DNA from: VXNE01 sp963665455
GTDB taxonomy: Bacteria; Pseudomonadota; Gammaproteobacteria; Pseudomonadales; Azotimanducaceae
Assembly (NCBI GenBank): GCA_963665455.1
Contig: OY762279.1
Location: forward strand, 3,720,001-3,784,000
Direction: 5' to 3'
DNA length: 64,000 nt
This document shows, one piece after another, positions 62,554 through 64,000 of this stretch. The notes under the pieces are model-generated. The model did not search any database, had not been told where the DNA came from, and worked only from the letters and a program-made list of their open reading frames with translations. How positions within the stretch are numbered: position 1 is the first letter of the stretch; each line of letters opens with the position of its first letter. A program made the translations under genes and the position numbers.

Positions 62554-63066
62554 TTGGCGGCAGCGATGGACGAAAACCTGGCACCCGTGACGCGGCGCGA
62601 TTTCGAGGAATTCGCGGCGCAGCTACGGGAAGAGATGGAAGGAATGGTAGCGGCGGTCGCCGAGCGCGCGCCCGCCCACGGACACGACGTGCTGAGCGAC
62701 GTGCTCGGACAGTTGCGCATCCTGAAGTGGGGCGCGGGCTTTGCCTTGGCCGCCATCATGGGCGGCTTCGGCTTTCTGTACCAGGGGCAGCTCGAGCTAG
62801 GTAACGAGATCCGGGAACTCCGGCGGGAGATGCGGAGTGAAATCACGGCGTTGCGGCAGGAGATGCGGAGCGAGATCGCGACGTTGCGGCAGGAGATGTA
62901 CCGCCGAATCGGGGAACTGCGGGGCGACGTCGCGGATTTGAGCGAGCGCGTCGTGGGCGTCGAAACGGGGCAGAGGTTCGTCCTGAGGCGTCTGGACGAA
63001 ATGGCCCCCCGGGATCGGGGGATGGAATCCGACGAGCTATCCACCGAGGCCCCCGCCGCGAGGTGA
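62554..63066 (+). CDS. Small membrane protein with coiled-coil 11-residue repeats
   Basis: 170 aa from a TTG at 62554, where GGGGGAGGG ends about 9 bases upstream. The ATG at 62566 is 21 bases from that site and less likely. One membrane helix (LKWGAGFALAAIMGGFGFLY, about residue 70) is followed by a coiled coil with near-exact repeats of 11 residues (MRSEITALRQE, MRSEIATLRQE) and VADLSERVVGVETGQRFVL. It looks like an inner-membrane scaffold or stalk protein of unknown function. Confidence 0.65.
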   Translation: MAAAMDENLAPVTRRDFEEFAAQLREEMEGMVAAVAERAPAHGHDVLSDVLGQLRILKWGAGFALAAIMGGFGFLYQGQLELGNEIRELRREMRSEITALRQEMRSEIATLRQEMYRRIGELRGDVADLSERVVGVETGQRFVLRRLDEMAPRDRGMESDELSTEAPAAR

Positions 63067-63082
63067 GGGCCGCGCGCAACGT

Positions 63083-63799
63083 TCAGGGCAGCAGCGCGCC
63101 TCCATCGACATCGACGGTAGCCCCCGTCATGAAGTCGTTGCCGATCACGAAGAGGATCGCCGACGCCACCTCGTCCGCGCTGCCGGCACGCGGGATGGAC
63201 TGATGCTTGGTCGCGTTGGTCAGGAATCCCGAACGGGCCTCGCCCTCGATGGGGAACATCGGCGTGTCGATGACGCCGGGGGACACCACGTTGATGCGGC
63301 GCGGTGCCAGCTCCGGCGCGACGCCCCGTGCGAAGCCCTCGACGGCGTTGCCCACCGTGGAGATGGCGATGGTGCCGGGATTGCACTTGCGCGCGGGGTA
63401 GCCGCTGACGAGGACGATGGCACCGTCCTCCGTCATGTGTTCGGCGCCGAGACGGACCGAGTTCGTATAGCCCCAGAGCTTCCGGAAGGAGCCCTGGAAA
63501 CCGTCCAGGTCCATTTGCAGGAAGGGGCCGGAGGCGCGCTCGCCGCCGGTGGCGGCGTTGACCAGGATGTCGAATGGCGCGAGGTCGCCAAAGAGCGCCG
63601 ACAGGCCCTCCCGGTCGAGCACGTCCACGCGCCGTAGCGATACGCCCTCCCCGAGTGCGGCGGCGGCGGCGGCCGCGTTCGAGTCCGAGCGGCTGCACGC
63701 CGTGACCTCGGCACCCGCCTCGACGAGTTGCCGCGATGCGGCGAGGCCGATCCCGGAGGTCCCTCCCAACACGATCGCGCGCCTGCCCCTTACGTCCAT
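63083..63799 (-). CDS. SDR family oxidoreductase, atypical active site
   Basis: 238 aa. NAD(P)-binding start AIVLGGTSGIGLAASRQLVE with TGxxxGIG-like GGTSGIG, and the NAAxG-like NAATGG. The catalytic Ser is in AIVLVSGYPARK. The Tyr-x3-Lys expected about 13 residues later is not there (that position reads AISTVGNAVEGF); a YPARK sits directly after the Ser instead. The protein ends with FMTGATVDVDGGALLP, as classical SDRs do. It may be a binding protein or use a changed active site. Confidence 0.85.
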   Translation of the reverse strand: MDVRGRRAIVLGGTSGIGLAASRQLVEAGAEVTACSRSDSNAAAAAAALGEGVSLRRVDVLDREGLSALFGDLAPFDILVNAATGGERASGPFLQMDLDGFQGSFRKLWGYTNSVRLGAEHMTEDGAIVLVSGYPARKCNPGTIAISTVGNAVEGFARGVAPELAPRRINVVSPGVIDTPMFPIEGEARSGFLTNATKHQSIPRAGSADEVASAILFVIGNDFMTGATVDVDGGALLP

Positions 63800-63894
63800 T
63801 TCCCGTTCCCCGCTGTGGTTCGGCGCGACACGATGGCCGAACGCGCCGCGCTCTGCAAGCCGTGGCCCGGCGCCTCATGCCCGGGTTCGAAGCT

Positions 63895-64000
63895 TCAATC
63901 CTCCCGCGGCACCGCCCCACGCGCCTCGATGATGCCCTTCACCTCCGCCAGCATCTGTTCCAGCGCCGCCTCGTCGGCACCGCGCATGACCAAGGTCGTC
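63895..64000 (-). CDS. C-terminal fragment of an unidentified protein (cut by window edge)
   Basis: Only the last 34 codons and the TGA are visible. The tail reads as a short helix (EAALEQMLAEVKGIIEARG) and ends VPRED. The family cannot be recognised from this. It lies 95 bases upstream of the SDR gene on the same strand. Confidence 0.55.
   Translation of the reverse strand, partial: TTLVMRGADEAALEQMLAEVKGIIEARGAVPRED

Overview
The window is very GC-rich, densely coded DNA from a Gram-negative bacterium, most likely a proteobacterium. The evidence is a TonB-dependent receptor with FecR and an ECF sigma factor, an RND efflux pump, a Yej-type ABC importer, MacA/MacB-like export genes and a slipin/NfeD pair. 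Many genes overlap by 1 to 4 bases and GTG or TTG starts are common. No tRNA, rRNA or CRISPR was seen, and no stretch above 300 bases lacks a gene or element. Both edges cut a gene.

Region 1 (1-4.6 kb): edge of an enoyl-CoA hydratase, a DUF457-type membrane hydrolase, an NhaC antiporter and a biotin-dependent carboxyltransferase. Region 2 (4.6-12.2 kb) is the most unusual part. It is a minus-strand gene series: a 94-aa secreted glycine-zipper peptide, an M48 metalloprotease, a SpoIIM/DUF95 membrane protein, a YIP1-like membrane protein, and a MacA-like adaptor with MacB-like ATPase and permease. This set resembles circular-bacteriocin loci such as that of AS-48, but in a Gram-negative setting. 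The M48 gene is split by an IS110-family element. The left end of that element encodes a candidate bridge RNA, in which copies of the target site and of the element end can be read directly.

Region 3 (12.4-25.7 kb) is general metabolism and membrane functions: a sorbosone-type dehydrogenase, MFS transporter, NIPSNAP protein, Ldh-type dehydrogenase, SMP-30 lactonase, enoyl-CoA hydratase, slipin/NfeD, cysteine synthase, beta-lactamase-fold hydrolase, rhomboid and CNNM transporter. Region 4 (26-32.6 kb) looks like sugar-acid catabolism: an enolase-superfamily dehydratase facing a TPP enzyme, esterase, OtnK-like kinase and OtnC-like aldolase. A compact run of five hairpins sits between the last two genes.

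Region 5 (32.6-42.8 kb): two sulfatases, three PhyH-type dioxygenases, a YejA-like binding protein, a TIM-barrel isomerase and a Gfo/Idh/MocA oxidoreductase, which together suggest catabolism of a sulfated organic compound. Region 6 (42.8-51.7 kb): a sigma-FecR-TonB receptor operon facing yejBEF, which lacks its own yejA; the nearest is the Region 5 gene. Region 7 (51.7-64 kb): a luciferase-like monooxygenase, a DUF3604 lipoprotein, a FadR-type regulator/adaptor/RND operon with a clear double operator, a divergent M20 amidohydrolase with a 6PGDH-like dehydrogenase, a small coiled-coil membrane protein and an atypical SDR.
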